A stretch of DNA of 64,000 nt from Pararhizobium sp. IMCC21322 (GTDB taxonomy: Bacteria > Pseudomonadota > Alphaproteobacteria > Rhizobiales > GCA-2746425), in the NCBI RefSeq assembly GCF_030758295.1, contig NZ_CP132335.1, positions 1,464,412 to 1,528,411 of the forward strand. Reading direction: 5' to 3'. The notes under the pieces were generated by a model. That model was not told where the DNA came from. It saw only the letters and a program-made list of their open reading frames with translations, and did no database searches. Position numbers and translations under genes: made by a program. The stretch's first letter is position 1. Each line of letters opens with the position of its first letter. Positions 10,302 to 20,418 of the stretch are shown one piece after another.

Positions 10302-12254
10302 ATGGAAAGTTTTCTGGTTCTCTCCTTCGTTTTCCTCATTGCCGGCGTCATCGCCGTGCCGATTGCCTCCCGTCTCGGCCTCGGTTCGGTTCTGGGCTAT
10401 CTCATCGCTGGCATTGTCATTGCGCCTTTGCTGCAGAATCTGGGTGTTGATGTCATCAGTCTGCAGCATTTCGCCGAGTTCGGTGTGGTGATGATGCTCT
10501 TTCTGGTTGGATTGGAACTGGAGCCACGCCTGCTCTGGCAGATGAAATCCAAACTGCTTGGCCTTGGGGGCCTTCAGGTGGGTTTGACAACCCTGTGTGT
10601 GATGGCCATCGCCATGCTGTTTGATCTGTCCTGGACAGTATCCCTTGCCGTTGGTTTGGTGTTTGCTCTGTCCTCAACAGCTATCGTTTTGCAGACGCTT
10701 AATGAAAAAAGTCTCATGAAATCCGATGGTGGAGAATCCAGCTTTGCCGTGCTGCTGTTTCAGGATATTGCTGTTATTCCCATGCTGGCCTTCATTCCTT
10801 TGCTGGCCCTGCCTGAATTTGCAGAAATTGCCCAAAACGTCGATGTGGCTGGTCACGGGACCGAAGCTGCGGGCGCAGACAATGGCGATCACGGGTCCGG
10901 TATCAATCTGGTCGAAGGGTTGCCAGGCTGGCAGCGTGCTGTTGTAACTATAGCCGCTATTGCAGCCGTTATTGGGGGCGGTTCCTTTCTGACCCGCCCC
11001 ATCTTCCGCTTCATAGCCATGGCCAAGCTGCGGGAATTGTTTACCGCGACCGCGTTGATGATTGTTATTGGAATCGCGCTGCTGATGTCATTGGTTGGTC
11101 TGTCGCCAGCCCTTGGTACCTTCCTGGCCGGTGTCGTTTTGGCGAACAGCGAATATCGTCATGAACTGGAAAGTGACATCGATCCCTTCAAGGGATTGTT
11201 GCTCGGCCTGTTTTTCATGACGGTCGGTGCTGGCATTAATTTCGGTCTGCTTTTTGCCAATTTTGGCGCGATCATCGGTCTGACAATCGGCTTGATAGCG
11301 CTGAAGGCAGCCGTTCTTTTGGTCCTGTCCTATATTTTCAAGATCAACGGCTCCGATCGTTGGCTGTTTGCGCTTGGCCTTGCGCAGGCGGGCGAGTTTG
11401 GCTTTGTGCTGCTGTCTTTCACGGTCGATAACAACGTCATCCCGGAAGCGATTGCCGATCAACTGCTTCTGATCGTTGCTCTGTCAATGCTGCTGACGCC
11501 GGCATTGTTTATCCTCTACGACAAGGTAATCGCGCCGCGCTATGCGGTTGCGCAGACCAAAGAGCCGGATGATATCGATGAGAAGGGCACAATTATCGTT
11601 GTTGGCCATGGCCGATTTGGTGGCATCGTCAATCGCATTCTCATGGGAGCGGGCTTCAACACTGTGGTTCTGGATCACAGTTCTGCGCAATTGGACGTGC
11701 TGCGCAAGTTCGGGTTCGAGGTGTTTTTCGGCGATGGCACACGCCCTGACTTGCTGCATGCCGCAGGTATTGAAGACGCCAGCATGTTGGTTATTGCCAT
11801 TGATGATGAAGAGCAGGCAACGGAACTGGTGCACTACATTTCCAAAACCCATCCCCACATCCACATCTTGGTACGCGCTCGTGACCGCAATCACGTCTAT
11901 GAACTCTACGGTGCCGGTGCCCGTGATATCATCCGCGAGACATTTGACAGTTCTGTGCGTGCCGGACGCTCCGCGCTCGAAGCGCTGGGGTTTCATCCCT
12001 ATGACGCTGAGCGTCAGGTGCGTGATTTTGTGGACGGTGATAAAGAAGCTCTGCGCCAGTTGGCTGAGCTGTATGATCCCGACATACCAATTCACCAGAA
12101 TGAAGCCTATGTAGCGCGCGCCAAGGAAATTGGCGCAGAACAGGAAGCCTTTATGCGCGGTAAATCAATGGCATTTGCCAGCCGCGCAGATCGCGGCTGG
12201 GTTCCGCCCACATTGAGCGATGTTGAAGCAGAGGCTGAAAACAACGATGGCTGA
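10302..12254 (+). CDS. KefB/KefC-type glutathione-regulated potassium efflux protein
   Basis: A 650-residue membrane protein of the CPA2 cation:proton antiporter family. The first about 400 residues hold roughly a dozen hydrophobic segments with GSVLGYLIAGIVIAP and the LFLVGLELEP region. A TrkA-N (RCK) NAD-binding domain starts near residue 430 with IIVVGHGRFGG. The family releases potassium and acidifies the cytoplasm when electrophile-glutathione adducts form, which protects against methylglyoxal and quinones. It is paired with the ancillary oxidoreductase just upstream. Its neighbours, the VOC enzyme and quinone reductases, fit an electrophile-stress theme. KefB and KefC cannot be told apart here. 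Confidence 0.88.
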   Translation: MESFLVLSFVFLIAGVIAVPIASRLGLGSVLGYLIAGIVIAPLLQNLGVDVISLQHFAEFGVVMMLFLVGLELEPRLLWQMKSKLLGLGGLQVGLTTLCVMAIAMLFDLSWTVSLAVGLVFALSSTAIVLQTLNEKSLMKSDGGESSFAVLLFQDIAVIPMLAFIPLLALPEFAEIAQNVDVAGHGTEAAGADNGDHGSGINLVEGLPGWQRAVVTIAAIAAVIGGGSFLTRPIFRFIAMAKLRELFTATALMIVIGIALLMSLVGLSPALGTFLAGVVLANSEYRHELESDIDPFKGLLLGLFFMTVGAGINFGLLFANFGAIIGLTIGLIALKAAVLLVLSYIFKINGSDRWLFALGLAQAGEFGFVLLSFTVDNNVIPEAIADQLLLIVALSMLLTPALFILYDKVIAPRYAVAQTKEPDDIDEKGTIIVVGHGRFGGIVNRILMGAGFNTVVLDHSSAQLDVLRKFGFEVFFGDGTRPDLLHAAGIEDASMLVIAIDDEEQATELVHYISKTHPHIHILVRARDRNHVYELYGAGARDIIRETFDSSVRAGRSALEALGFHPYDAERQVRDFVDGDKEALRQLAELYDPDIPIHQNEAYVARAKEIGAEQEAFMRGKSMAFASRADRGWVPPTLSDVEAEAENNDG

Positions 12255-12262
12255 GGCCGGTC

Positions 12263-13180
12263 CTATTTGACGGGCTTTTCCGGTTTGACCTCTGTGCCGC
12301 TGAGCCGCCCGACATATTCAGGCAGCATCGGTACATAGTCTTCCGGGCCATCACCTCCGGCTGCATGTGCGGCTGCATAAAGGTTCTTCACCGCATTGCC
12401 GACAGGGTTTACCATACCGGCATTGTCAGCCATGGATTCCAGATAGCGCATATCCTTGAATGCATTGGACAGGGTGAATTTATGCGCCTCGCGATTGCCC
12501 TCCATGATGTAATCCATGAAGGTCTGATAGAAGCCGCAATCCATGCGGCTGCCGCGAATAACACTGTCAAATTTCGCGGGTGACAGACCCACCTTGCTGG
12601 CCAGCGCCAGGGCTTCAGAGTAAATCGCGCCATACCCGAGCGACAGGAAATTATTCAGCAGTTTCATGCGGTGACCATCGCCAACGCCGCCAATATGCAC
12701 AATTGTTCCCGCCCAGGCTTCCACCACCGGCTTGATACGCGCAAAGACCTCATCCGCTGCACCGATCATCGCACCCAATTCACCGGCTTCCGCCTGCACT
12801 GGCGTGCCGCCCAAAGGCGCATCAGCCAAAGCAATATCCAAATCCGCCAATTGTTCGGAAAGACTGGCAGTGGATGTCGGGTCGGAGGTTGAGCAGTCAA
12901 CAATGACGGAGCCCGGTTTCAAACCTTCTTTCAGCTCACGCACAATGGCCTCGACCTGGGGCGAGCCCGGCGCACAGATGAAAACAATTGAGGATTTTTC
13001 GCCAAGTTCTTTCAGCGATCCGGCCTCGGCCGCTCCGCGTTTGACAAGATCTTCGACCGGCTCCCGATTGCGGTGGCCGATAACGGTCAAGGCATAGCCC
13101 TTTTCGGCGATATTCTTCGCCATGCCATGCCCCATCAGGCCAACGCCTACAAAGCCAATCGTTTCGTTCGAAGTACTCAT
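12263..13180 (-). CDS. NAD-dependent beta-hydroxyacid dehydrogenase family protein (3-hydroxyisobutyrate dehydrogenase-like)
   Basis: This 305-residue protein has an N-terminal NAD(P) Rossmann motif (GFVGVGLMGHGMAKN, residues 9-23), the family segment DAPLGGTPVQAEAGEL near residue 140, and the catalytic-lysine helix MKLLNNFLSLG near residue 175. Relatives include 3-hydroxyisobutyrate dehydrogenase, tartronate semialdehyde reductase and 6-phosphogluconate-type enzymes. The exact substrate is not predictable. It converges on the potassium-efflux gene with only eight bases between the stops and no visible strong terminator. Confidence 0.85.
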   Translation of the reverse strand: MSTSNETIGFVGVGLMGHGMAKNIAEKGYALTVIGHRNREPVEDLVKRGAAEAGSLKELGEKSSIVFICAPGSPQVEAIVRELKEGLKPGSVIVDCSTSDPTSTASLSEQLADLDIALADAPLGGTPVQAEAGELGAMIGAADEVFARIKPVVEAWAGTIVHIGGVGDGHRMKLLNNFLSLGYGAIYSEALALASKVGLSPAKFDSVIRGSRMDCGFYQTFMDYIMEGNREAHKFTLSNAFKDMRYLESMADNAGMVNPVGNAVKNLYAAAHAAGGDGPEDYVPMLPEYVGRLSGTEVKPEKPVK

Positions 13181-13245
13181 AATATGTATCCTGTCTGCTG
13201 ATATTTGGGCTAGCGATTCCTATAGCGCGTTTTCATGCAAATTTC

Positions 13246-14010
13246 CTATCGCGCAACATGGCGGATGAAGTCTGAATGGCTCGGTGCATCCGGTTTCAAC
13301 TGGCCTTCTTTTGTAAAATCATCGTCACTGTTGAAGTGAAGCCGCGGTAAAGTGTCGTAATCTGCAATGATGTCAGGATGATCTGCCAACGTCTTGCTGA
13401 GCCGCTGAGCCAATGCGTCTGCCGCGATATCCTTGTGATAACTGTGCACGCCACTGACCGTAATCGGGCATAAAACAGAAAATCCCAGATAGCGCAGTGC
13501 CTGGGAAAGCGGCCAGAGCAGCATCTGGGCATTGCCTTCCTTGCCATCCGGCGCGCTTTGCACAGCTGAGGAACCGGTGGTCACGCAAAACAATGCCGAC
13601 TTGTGGCGACAGCGACCCGTGTCAAAGCGCTCATCGGTGTTGTGCATCGCGCCATTGGCCAGCACCCGGTCAAACCAGCCTTTCATGATGGCGGGCGGTC
13701 CGAACCACCACATGGGAAAATGGAAAATGATGCGGTCAGCCGCTTCAATCTTGGCGATTTCAGTTGCAACATCGGCAGGCAAAGTTTTCGTTGCAGCGGC
13801 TGCTTCCTGCGCACGCAGAACATCAAAGGGGTCCGTATCAAGCTGCTGGTAGTGATCTGCCCGCTCTACCGGATCAAATCCCATGGCAACGAGATCAGAC
13901 ACTACAACGTCCTGGCCAAGCGCTGCACTTGCCGCACGAGTAGCCTCTGCCCATTGGCCGTTGAACGACTTTGGGTCCGGGTGAGCCAGAACAATCAGGG
14001 TCTTAACCAC
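13246..14010 (-). CDS. NAD(P)H:quinone oxidoreductase-like flavoprotein
   Basis: From GTG 14010 the frame encodes 254 residues of the NQO1/MdaB/KefF flavodoxin-like family, with LIVLAHPDPKSFNGQ at the N-terminus and FHFPMWWFGPPAIMKGWFD in the middle. These enzymes reduce quinones by two electrons, often for redox protection. The frame is open further upstream to 14193, but that part has no family similarity and would overlap ureD on the other strand. AAGGAGG sits nine bases before the chosen GTG. An ATG inside the same ribosome-binding region is out of frame and stops after three codons. The gene is divergent from ureD. Confidence 0.82.
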   Translation of the reverse strand: MVKTLIVLAHPDPKSFNGQWAEATRAASAALGQDVVVSDLVAMGFDPVERADHYQQLDTDPFDVLRAQEAAAATKTLPADVATEIAKIEAADRIIFHFPMWWFGPPAIMKGWFDRVLANGAMHNTDERFDTGRCRHKSALFCVTTGSSAVQSAPDGKEGNAQMLLWPLSQALRYLGFSVLCPITVSGVHSYHKDIAADALAQRLSKTLADHPDIIADYDTLPRLHFNSDDDFTKEGQLKPDAPSHSDFIRHVAR

Positions 14011-14150
14011 GCATTTCCTCCTTAGCCAAATCTTCAAAGGAGTTTTGACATGGTGCAAAAAACCTGTCTGTTTATGCCCGAAGAAGCCTCGGGAGTCGCG
14101 CCAATTTTGATCCGTATCACTTTCCACATTGGCTTCATACAAATACAGAA

Positions 14151-14987
14151 ATGGCCCAGCACGTGACCCTTTCAAATGAAATCCTGCCCGCAATGCAGCG
14201 CGCCGTCGGCGTCGGTCGGCTGTCGGTCAAGCAACTGGATGGCCGAACCCGTATCAACCGGCTTTATCAGGAAGGCTGCGCGAGAATCCGCATCCCCAAA
14301 ACCTATCACGGAACCGCTCTGGAAGCCGTCATCATCAACACATCTGGTGGCGTAACAGGCGGCGACCGCATGAGTTGGTCTTTTGAGGCTGGCCAGAACA
14401 CACATCTGATGGTGACCACGCAGGCCAGCGAGAAAATCTATAAATCCTCAGGTGGTGTTGCCGCAAACACAGTGGCGTTGAAAGCGGATCAGGGCGCGCG
14501 TCTCGCCTGGCTTCCACAGGAAAGCATTGTCTTTGACCGCGCCGGTTTTTCCCGAACCATCACGGCTGACCTTGCCGAAGGTGCCGAGGCGCTCTTTCTG
14601 GAGCCAATAGTCTTGGGTCGTCGTTCCATGGGAGAGCGCGTTGAAAGTGCCGATCTTCGGGACAGGTGGCGCATTTCGCAATGTGGCCAACTGATCCACG
14701 CTGAAGACTTTTGGCTCAACGGCGAAATTACCTCCATTCTGTCGCAGAAAGCAGTCACCGGTGGTCAGACCGCCTTTGCCACACTCCTGTTTGTGTCGCC
14801 CCGCGCGGACGGTTTTTTGAACGAGGCCCGTCAGTTGATAGGACCCAATGGTGGCGTCTCCTGCTGGAATGGCAAGCTTCTTGCTAGGGTTATGGCTGAA
14901 GACAGTTTTCAACTGCGCAAAATACTGTTGCCGCTGGTCACCTTGATGAATTTTGAGGCGGACCTGCCTAAAGTTTGGTCAATTTAA
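14151..14987 (+). CDS. ureD: Urease accessory protein UreD
   Basis: A 278-residue UreD (UreH), the scaffold that joins UreF and UreG on apo-urease and delivers nickel. Typical segments are INTSGGVTGGDRM at about residue 63, LVTTQASEKIYKS-like sequence near residue 86 and LPQESIVFDRAGFSR near residue 122. Length is normal. It is the first gene of the urease operon, 31 bases before ureA, and faces the quinone reductase across a short divergent promoter region. Confidence 0.95.
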   Translation: MAQHVTLSNEILPAMQRAVGVGRLSVKQLDGRTRINRLYQEGCARIRIPKTYHGTALEAVIINTSGGVTGGDRMSWSFEAGQNTHLMVTTQASEKIYKSSGGVAANTVALKADQGARLAWLPQESIVFDRAGFSRTITADLAEGAEALFLEPIVLGRRSMGERVESADLRDRWRISQCGQLIHAEDFWLNGEITSILSQKAVTGGQTAFATLLFVSPRADGFLNEARQLIGPNGGVSCWNGKLLARVMAEDSFQLRKILLPLVTLMNFEADLPKVWSI

Positions 14988-15018
14988 GAGCCGAATGTGA
15001 ACTTGTAAGGGATCTGGA

Positions 15019-15321
15019 ATGAATTTAACCCCTCGTGAAAAAGACAAGCTGCTTATTTCCATGGCTGCCGAAGTCGCCCGAAAGCGCCTTGCGCGCGGCG
15101 TGGTGCTGAACCATCCCGAAGCCATTGCCCTGATCACTGATTTTGTTGTGGAAGGCGCGCGCGATGGCAGAAGCGTTGCCGAGTTGATGGAAGAGGGCGC
15201 CCACGTTCTCACCCGCGCGCAGGTTATGGACGGCATCCCCGAAATGATCCACGACATTCAGGTAGAGGCAACTTTTCCAGACGGCACCAAGCTGGTCACC
15301 GTGCATGAGCCAATCCGCTAG
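15019..15321 (+). CDS. ureA: Urease subunit gamma
   Basis: The 100-residue small subunit of the (UreABC)3 nickel urease, which hydrolyses urea to ammonia and carbamate. [21 protein letters not shown] and the family segment YPEAIALI-like [19 protein letters not shown] are clear. Length is exactly that of other gamma subunits. AAGGGATCTGGA precedes the ATG. It lies between ureD and ureB. Confidence 0.97.
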   Translation: MNLTPREKDKLLISMAAEVARKRLARGVVLNHPEAIALITDFVVEGARDGRSVAELMEEGAHVLTRAQVMDGIPEMIHDIQVEATFPDGTKLVTVHEPIR

Positions 15322-15355
15322 GATCTGAAGAAAACAAGCATAAAAAGGAAACGCC

Positions 15356-15661
15356 ATGATCCCCGGAGAAGTCATTACTGCCGCAGGTGAGATTGAGTTG
15401 AATGCCGGTCAGCCGACCAAAACCATCATGGTTTCCAACACGGGAGATCGCCCGGTTCAGGTTGGCAGCCATTATCATTTTTTCGAATCCAATGAGAGCC
15501 TGTCCTTCGAGCGGGAAACAGCGCGCGGGATGCGGTTGGACATTGCACCTGGCTCAGCCGTGCGCTTTGAGCCGGGACAGACGCGGGAAGTGACACTGGT
15601 GCCGCTTGCCGGAACCCGCACGGTCTACGGCTTCAATCAGAAAATTATGGGAGCACTCTGA
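15356..15661 (+). CDS. ureB: Urease subunit beta
   Basis: The 101-residue beta subunit with the starting segment [18 protein letters not shown], the [13 protein letters not shown] strand and the ending [10 protein letters not shown], all standard for the family. It is preceded by AAAGGAAA. Its stop overlaps the ureC start in CTGATG, so the two large parts of the enzyme are translationally coupled. Confidence 0.97.
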   Translation: MIPGEVITAAGEIELNAGQPTKTIMVSNTGDRPVQVGSHYHFFESNESLSFERETARGMRLDIAPGSAVRFEPGQTREVTLVPLAGTRTVYGFNQKIMGAL

Positions 15662-17373
15662 TGCCCGCAAAGATTTCCCGTGCGGCCTATGCAGATATGT
15701 TCGGCCCTACCACAGGCGACAAGGTGCGGCTGGCGGACACAGAATTGTTCATTGAAGTCGAAAAAGACCTGACCACTTATGGTGAAGAGGTCAAATTCGG
15801 CGGCGGCAAGGTCATCCGGGATGGCATGGGGCAATCTCAGGTGACACGCGCGAATGGCGCTGTGGATACGGTCATCACCAATGCACTGATTGTAGATCAT
15901 ACCGGCATTTACAAAGCGGATATCGGCCTGAAAGACGGGCGCATTTCCGCTATCGGCAAAGCTGGCAATCCGGACACGCAAGCAGGCGTCGATATCATTA
16001 TCGGCCCGGGCACAGAAGCCATTGCCGGTGAGGGCAAGATCATCACCGCAGGTGGTTTTGACAGCCACATCCATTTCATATGCCCACAGCAAATCGATGA
16101 AGCTTTGATGTCCGGCCTCACCACCATGCTTGGTGGCGGAACTGGTCCGGCCCACGGCACGCTGGCCACAACCTGCACGCCGGGGCCCTGGCACATCGCG
16201 CGGATGATTGAATCCGCTGATGCATTTCCAATGAATCTGGCATTCGCCGGCAAAGGCAATGCCTCTCAACCCGGTGCGCTGGAGGAAATGCTGCTTGGTG
16301 GTGCCGCCGCCCTGAAACTGCATGAAGACTGGGGCACGACACCCGGCGCGATTGATTGCTGCCTGTCAGTGGCCGATGAGTATGATGTGCAGGTCATGAT
16401 CCACACCGATACGCTGAATGAATCCGGCTTTGTGGAAAATACTGTTGATGCCTTCAAGGGCCGCACCATCCACGCTTTCCATACAGAGGGTGCAGGTGGC
16501 GGTCACGCGCCGGACATTATCAAAATCTGCGGACTGCCAAACGTTATTCCATCCTCCACTAACCCGACCCGGCCCTACACGGTCAACACCATTGCCGAGC
16601 ATCTCGACATGCTGATGGTCTGTCACCATCTGGATTCAAATATTCCGGAAGATGTAGCGTTTGCTGAAAGCCGTATCCGCAAGGAAACCATCGCTGCAGA
16701 AGATATCCTGCACGATATGGGCGCGTTCTCCATCATTGCATCTGACAGTCAGGCGATGGGCCGTGTCGGTGAGGTGATCATCCGCACCTGGCAGACCGCT
16801 GATAAAATGAAGCGCCAACGCGGTGCCTTGCCGGAAGAAACCGGTGATAATGACAATATGCGCGTGCGCCGTTACATCGCCAAATACACCATCAATCCCG
16901 CCATCGCGCATGGCATGTCCACTGAGATTGGCTCACTGGAGGTTGGCAAACGCGCTGATCTGGTAATGTGGGACCCGGCCTTTTTCGGCGTGAAGCCGGA
17001 TATGATCCTCATCGGCGGTACAATCGCTGCCTCTATCATGGGTGATCCGAACGCTTCCATTCCGACCCCGCAGCCGGTGCATTTCCGGCCCATGTTTGGC
17101 GCATTTGGAAAATCACTCACCAACTCCTCGGCAACTTTTGTGTCGCAGGCCGCCATCGACGACGGGTTGGCTGGCAAGTTGGGCATCGCCAAGGAATTGC
17201 TGCCGGTGATCAACACAAGAGGCGGCATCTCAAAGGCGTCCATGATCCACAATGATGCCACACCGGATGTGGAAGTTGACCCGGAAACCTATGAAGTGCG
17301 CGCCAATGGCGAGTTGCTGACCTGCGAGCCTGCGGACGTGCTGCCCATGGCACAGAAATACTTTCTGTTTTAG
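15661..17373 (+). CDS. ureC: Urease catalytic subunit alpha
   Basis: A 570-residue catalytic subunit. The nickel ligands are present: H136 and H138 in SHIHFICPQ, the carbamylated lysine K219 in LKLHEDWG, H248 in [12 protein letters not shown]274 in [12 protein letters not shown] and D362 in [10 protein letters not shown]. The mobile-flap pair C321 and H322 is in VCHHLD. Every key residue is intact, so the enzyme should be active once loaded with nickel by UreDEFG. A start codon overlap with ureB couples translation. Confidence 0.98.
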   Translation: MPAKISRAAYADMFGPTTGDKVRLADTELFIEVEKDLTTYGEEVKFGGGKVIRDGMGQSQVTRANGAVDTVITNALIVDHTGIYKADIGLKDGRISAIGKAGNPDTQAGVDIIIGPGTEAIAGEGKIITAGGFDSHIHFICPQQIDEALMSGLTTMLGGGTGPAHGTLATTCTPGPWHIARMIESADAFPMNLAFAGKGNASQPGALEEMLLGGAAALKLHEDWGTTPGAIDCCLSVADEYDVQVMIHTDTLNESGFVENTVDAFKGRTIHAFHTEGAGGGHAPDIIKICGLPNVIPSSTNPTRPYTVNTIAEHLDMLMVCHHLDSNIPEDVAFAESRIRKETIAAEDILHDMGAFSIIASDSQAMGRVGEVIIRTWQTADKMKRQRGALPEETGDNDNMRVRRYIAKYTINPAIAHGMSTEIGSLEVGKRADLVMWDPAFFGVKPDMILIGGTIAASIMGDPNASIPTPQPVHFRPMFGAFGKSLTNSSATFVSQAAIDDGLAGKLGIAKELLPVINTRGGISKASMIHNDATPDVEVDPETYEVRANGELLTCEPADVLPMAQKYFLF

Positions 17374-17488
17374 GCGCGTGGCATAAGTGGAACCGGTACT
17401 GAGCGCACTAACAGCTTGTTGTCGTACATTGTGAGGTGATATTGAACGTCACCCACGCAAACGTAACCAACTGAATTGACGGATAAAA

Positions 17489-17785
17489 ATGATCTATCTC
17501 ATTGCTACACTGAAAATCAAACCCGGCTCCCTTCCACAAATCATGGAAGCGGTTACGCCCTGCATAGCAGCTACACGGCAGGAAGCCGGTTGTATTTCCT
17601 ATGATCTGGTTCAAAGCCTGACAGATGAAAACACAGTGATGTTTGTCGAGCGCTGGAAAGACAAAGCGGCACTGGATGCACATTTTCAGGAGCCACATTT
17701 GATTGCCTGGCGTGCAGCCGGCGAACCCTTCTTTCTGGGCCGAAAGCTCGAAATTATCGAACCTGCTGATGTGGAAATTCGCTAA
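17489..17785 (+). CDS. Antibiotic-biosynthesis-monooxygenase (ABM) domain protein
   Basis: This 98-residue single-domain protein has IYLIATLKIKPGS, QEAGCISYDL and FVERWKDKAALDAHFQ, which fit the dimeric alpha/beta-barrel ABM (YgiN-like quinol monooxygenase) family. Many members act on quinols or have no known role. It sits between ureC and ureE in the same orientation, which is not part of the standard urease set. Whether it belongs to the operon or is a passenger cannot be told. The ribosome-binding site is weak (GACGGATAA). Confidence 0.8.
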   Translation: MIYLIATLKIKPGSLPQIMEAVTPCIAATRQEAGCISYDLVQSLTDENTVMFVERWKDKAALDAHFQEPHLIAWRAAGEPFFLGRKLEIIEPADVEIR

Positions 17786-17858
17786 CTTGGGCTGACCAGG
17801 TGAAGTCGTGTCTGGCTCGTGTCGAGGCTCGTCAACGCATTACGGGAGAACAATTCTG

Positions 17859-18332
17859 GTGATCCGCGCTACTCATTTCATCGATCATGTTCATGATGCG
17901 GCCGATACAATTACGCTGGACGAAACGGCTCGGCACAGGCGTCGCCTCAAAATGCAGTCCGACAGTGGCATCTCATTTCTGCTTGATCTGCCGGAAGCAA
18001 GATTGCTGCGTCATGGTGAGGGGCTGGTGCTGGAAGATGGTAGGGTGATTGAAGTGCAGGCTGAACCGGAGCCGCTGTATGAGGTGCGGGCGCGTGACGA
18101 AAAGCACCTTCTGCAACTCGCCTGGCAATTGGGCAACCGGCATCTGCCAGCGCAGATTACTGCGGACAGTATTCGCATCCGCGCTGACCATGTCATCAAG
18201 GCAATGCTGATTGGCCTTGGTGCAAAGGTGGCTGAAATAAATGCGCCGTTTGATCCGGAGGGCGGCGCTTATGGTCAGGCCGACAATACGCACGACCACA
18301 GTCACGGGCATCATGCCCACAGCCACGATTGA
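17859..18332 (+). CDS. ureE: Urease accessory protein UreE (nickel metallochaperone)
   Basis: The frame is open from 17808, but GTG 17859 with GGGAGA ten bases upstream is the likelier start and gives about 157 residues. The protein has the UreE N-terminal peptide-binding part ([12 protein letters not shown]), the middle segment [15 protein letters not shown], and a C-terminal tail rich in histidine and aspartate ([13 protein letters not shown]). This tail binds nickel for delivery to urease through UreG. It lies 11 bases before ureF. Confidence 0.93.
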   Translation: MIRATHFIDHVHDAADTITLDETARHRRRLKMQSDSGISFLLDLPEARLLRHGEGLVLEDGRVIEVQAEPEPLYEVRARDEKHLLQLAWQLGNRHLPAQITADSIRIRADHVIKAMLIGLGAKVAEINAPFDPEGGAYGQADNTHDHSHGHHAHSHD

Positions 18333-18342
18333 GGATGTTGTA

Positions 18343-19008
18343 ATGTCGGCTGAAGGCATTGGGTTGATCCGCCTGTTAAGCTGGTTGTCGCCGGTTTTTC
18401 CAACAGGGGGCTTTGCCTATAGCAACGGGCTGGAACGGGCTGTTCATGATGGCCTTGTCGGCAGTGAAGCGGAATTATGCGACTGGCTGCGCAGCATCAT
18501 CACCCACGGATCTGCAAAGAATGATCAGATATTCCTGGCGGAGAGCTGGCGGCAAGCTGCTGCCAAGGAGACCTGCCAACCCGTTGCTGAACTGGCAATT
18601 TCGTTGGCTGGCAGTAAAGAACGGCATCTGGAACTGACCGCACAAGGTGAAGCCTTCGTGCTGGCCGTCGATAACTGGGAGTTTGAAACGCGCCCGGATT
18701 TCGCAGAATTATATCCTCTGCCGGTGGTTGTCGGTGCTTATTGTGCCGTGGGGGGCGTGGACCTGAAAACTGCCTTGATCGGTTATCTGCAGGCGATGAT
18801 ATCCAATCAATTGCAGGCAGCCATTCGCTTATCTGTGCTCGGACAGTCTGGCGCGGCGCGTATTCTGGCCGCGCTGGAGCCAGATATTGCCGGTTTATCA
18901 GCCGCAGCCGCTGAAACGACATTGGATGATCTTGGAACTGCGGCCATCAATGCCGATATCGCCACCATGAACCACGAAACACAAAGGGTCAGATTGTTCC
19001 GCTCATGA
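18343..19008 (+). CDS. ureF: Urease accessory protein UreF
   Basis: A 221-residue all-helical UreF, which bridges UreD and UreG and gates GTPase-driven nickel insertion. [21 protein letters not shown] is replaced in position only slightly from other UreF proteins, and [12 protein letters not shown] is the standard C-terminus. The frame is open to 18241 in front, but ATG 18343 with GAGGAT upstream matches the family length and follows ureE directly. Its stop overlaps the next gene by four bases. Confidence 0.94.
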   Translation: MSAEGIGLIRLLSWLSPVFPTGGFAYSNGLERAVHDGLVGSEAELCDWLRSIITHGSAKNDQIFLAESWRQAAAKETCQPVAELAISLAGSKERHLELTAQGEAFVLAVDNWEFETRPDFAELYPLPVVVGAYCAVGGVDLKTALIGYLQAMISNQLQAAIRLSVLGQSGAARILAALEPDIAGLSAAAAETTLDDLGTAAINADIATMNHETQRVRLFRS

Positions 19009-19385
19009 GTGATGACACTTATAAAATCGGCAAGGAATTGTCCGAAAGCCTTAATCCGGGCATGGAAGACGCGTTGCGTCAGCGTTATGGTCACCTTGTG
19101 CCCGGCATGGCGGAGTCCGTCGTGGATTTTGCCTATGGCCAACAATATGCCCGCGAAGGCCTGGATCTGAAGACCCGCTACCTGGCAACTATTGCAGCGC
19201 TCACAGCACTTGGAAGCCAGACCAAACCCCAATTGAAAGTCAATATTGCTGGCGCTCTGAAAGCTGGCGCAAGTCAGCGTGAAATTGGCGAAGTGATCTG
19301 GCAGATGGCGCTGTATGGCGGCTTTCCAGCTGCGGTCAATGCGCTCAACGCGGCGTTGGAAGTTTTCGAGGACGAAACAGAATGA
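19005..19385 (+). CDS. Carboxymuconolactone decarboxylase / AhpD-like protein inside the urease operon
   Basis: This 126-residue helical protein has [19 protein letters not shown] and [20 protein letters not shown], which identify the CMD superfamily. The CxxC redox motif of AhpD is absent, so it is more like 4-carboxymuconolactone decarboxylases. It overlaps ureF by four bases at its start and ureG by four bases at its end. It is therefore tightly built into the operon and must be made with UreF and UreG. No role of this family in urease maturation is known to me. Confidence 0.87.
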   Translation: MSDDTYKIGKELSESLNPGMEDALRQRYGHLVPGMAESVVDFAYGQQYAREGLDLKTRYLATIAALTALGSQTKPQLKVNIAGALKAGASQREIGEVIWQMALYGGFPAAVNALNAALEVFEDETE

Positions 19386-19996
19386 GCAACTCTCAAAACG
19401 GTCCGTTGCGCGTTGGCATTGGCGGGCCTGTGGGCACTGGCAAAACCACACTGACCGCCGAATTGTGCAAGGCGATGCGTGATAAATGGTCCATCGGTGT
19501 CATCACCAATGACATTTATACAAGCGAAGATGCAGATGCGTTGGTGCAGCTTCAGGCGCTTTCCGCAGACCGCATCATGGGTGTGGAAACAGGCGGCTGT
19601 CCGCATACGGCCATTCGTGAAGACGCGTCCATCAATCTTCATGCCATCCGTGAGATGAATGAGCGCCATCCTGATCTGGATGTCATTTTCATTGAATCTG
19701 GCGGCGATAATCTGGCGGCCACCTTTTCGCCGGAACTGGCGGATTTGACGCTTTATGTCATTTCTGTCTGTCAGGGCGGAGATATCCCGCGCAAAGGCGG
19801 CCCTGCGATCACGCGTTCAGATTTGCTGATCATCAATAAAACAGAACTGGCGCCCTATGTTGATGTTGATCTGACGCAATTGGAAGCGGATGCCCATAAA
19901 TCTCGCAGTGGTCGTCCGACAGCCATGACAGATCTGCGTAGTGGCAAAGGATTGGAAGCGGTGATCGGTTTTCTACAGGATTCCGGTGGGCTATAG
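19382..19996 (+). CDS. ureG: Urease accessory GTPase UreG
   Basis: A 204-residue SIMIBI GTPase that binds nickel and drives urease activation. The P-loop [11 protein letters not shown] is at residues 14-24, the nickel-binding CPH motif is in [15 protein letters not shown], and [17 protein letters not shown] and INKTEL follow. The last 53 codons are present again, diverged, 2085 bases downstream. The copy in this gene has YVDVDL where the downstream copy has YVGVDL, and the glycine is the more usual residue in UreG. The gene's 3' end may therefore be an imported version, but it looks functional. Confidence 0.96.
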   Translation: MSNSQNGPLRVGIGGPVGTGKTTLTAELCKAMRDKWSIGVITNDIYTSEDADALVQLQALSADRIMGVETGGCPHTAIREDASINLHAIREMNERHPDLDVIFIESGGDNLAATFSPELADLTLYVISVCQGGDIPRKGGPAITRSDLLIINKTELAPYVDVDLTQLEADAHKSRSGRPTAMTDLRSGKGLEAVIGFLQDSGGL

Positions 19997-20418
19997 CTAG
20001 AAAAAGCGATTTCTTAAAGTATCTGCGCGCTGTCTGAAGCAGAGAGAGCAAGTTCACTTTGGTGCAAGTTTTGAACGTTGTATTTCTAGTCCTTGTGAAG
20101 CGCTTAAGGAAGGCATCCATCACGCAGTTGCTGTCGATCCGCCAAAAGCCAATTGAAGCATGTATGGCTAGCAGAGCAATTGAAAGTGGGTGGAGTGGAG
20201 GAACTGGATGACCGCTGGTCGCATCAGCCATATGTCCTGATTTCTTCCTGTCGGACGGCTAAACATTGGAACCCCGTTGGGGCGGGACAATAAACAAATG
20301 CAGCGTATTACGTGATAACTGTTTGATCGTAAGAAGATTCATGGCGCATCATCTGACATGGATCTTCATCAAAGCAAAGCGGTGACACATGGACATTGCT
20401 TAAGGAGAGGTGATTGTT
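19997..20418. other. Non-coding stretch after ureG with diverged copy of the ureG downstream region
   Basis: The first hundred or so bases resemble, loosely, the sequence after the second ureG 3' copy at 22082-22180: shared pieces include GAAGCAG...GAG..GCAA and TTTGGTG. Here the hairpin has decayed. Further on I see no recognisable gene. AAGGAGAGG at 20402-20410 is the ribosome-binding site of the next gene. Confidence 0.5.

Noticed and set aside
11484-12095. Reverse-strand frame of 203 codons opposite the potassium-efflux gene
   Set aside because: Shadow of the RCK-domain coding sequence; composition looks like an antisense reading.
13246-14193. Longer start for the quinone reductase gene
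   Set aside because: The extra 61 codons have no family similarity and would run into ureD; GTG 14010 has a strong ribosome-binding site.
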